A stretch of DNA of 64,000 nucleotides, taken from assembly GCA_963669155.1 (NCBI GenBank), contig OZ022576.1, positions 21,417,508 through 21,481,507 on the forward strand, in the 5' to 3' direction. A program made the translations under genes and the position numbers. The notes beneath the pieces were generated by a model that had not been told where the DNA came from, ran no database searches, and saw nothing but the letters and a program-made list of their open reading frames with translations. The stretch comes from Arbacia lixula. Its lineage: Eukaryota; Echinodermata; Echinoidea; Arbacioida; Arbaciidae. This document shows, in pieces, positions 63,755 through 64,000 of this stretch. How positions within the stretch are numbered: position 1 is the stretch's first letter; every line of letters begins with the position of its first letter.

Positions 63755-64000
63755 ATAGAATGGAAGAGAAAGAGAGCTGAGAGACTAATCAATGAAGTCA
63801 ATTAATAAGCAGCTACAAAGCTGTCCCATCTACAATATATAATTATGTACCGTGAGTGTGTACGTGTATGTAATATGTAATGCCTGGCATACAGAACGTG
63901 CACTTTCAGCCTCCTCTATGCACACAGCATAAACTGGCTATAATGCGACAATGTCCATACATGTAGTTCCACCTTTTTTTCTTGTGGTGTGCTTATTCAC

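Larger units (their letters stand above)
60336..64000 (-). other. CADPS intron at the window edge
   Basis: I looked for the preceding C2-domain exon and saw none, so the next upstream exon probably lies beyond the window. The stretch holds a SINE (61890-62050), GA arrays (63281-63346, 63449-63496, 63708-63752) and a tandem duplication of about 114 bp (63497-63725). Confidence 0.6.

Overview
The window is animal nuclear DNA, AT-rich and full of microsatellites. It carries parts of two intron-rich, protein-coding genes that converge on a central gap. The deep conservation of the secretory gene, the large introns and the dense small inverted-repeat transposons suggest a marine invertebrate, perhaps a deuterostome such as an echinoderm. 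That placement is inference, because nothing in the window fixes the species. There is no bacterial gene, operon, CRISPR array or prophage.

Layout. Bases 1-5466: 5' flank of the first gene, with an 827-bp inverted-repeat element, GA/G tracts and no recognisable exon. Bases 5467-19531 (+): an NmrA-like, NAD(P)-binding protein (NMRAL1/HSCARG-like) in five exons that join in phase to 322 residues. Its introns hold several non-autonomous DNA transposons, a broken LINE 3' end and a 2.06-kb foldback element with nearly identical 724-bp arms. Bases 19532-26371: intergenic, with one inverted repeat and one short hairpin element. Bases 26372-27555: a roughly 97-bp minisatellite. Bases 27602-60335 (-): the C-terminal 798 residues of calcium-dependent secretion activator (CADPS/CAPS) in 18 phase-consistent exons, plus one candidate 30-nt microexon. 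They cover the end of the C2 domain, the PH domain, the long helical/MHD region and the acidic C-terminus. Bases 60336-64000: further CADPS intron with a tRNA-derived SINE and long GA tracts; the 5' exons lie beyond the window.

The two genes have no evident functional link. The NMRAL1 homologue is expected to be a cytosolic redox sensor. CADPS primes dense-core vesicles for regulated exocytosis.

The most interesting structure is inside CADPS. The 3' end of the exon at 40582-40738, with its splice donor, occurs three times at 133-139-bp spacing. The 3' end of the exon at 38961-39116, also with its donor, has a diverged second copy 0.7 kb downstream. A conserved short linker may be encoded by a 30-nt microexon isolated in an 8-kb intron. 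A minisatellite starts about 47 bp after the stop codon, and an intron holds about 2.4 kb of 16-bp satellite. No wholly new system is evident. These exon-fragment duplications and the catalogue of foldback elements are what deserve checking.
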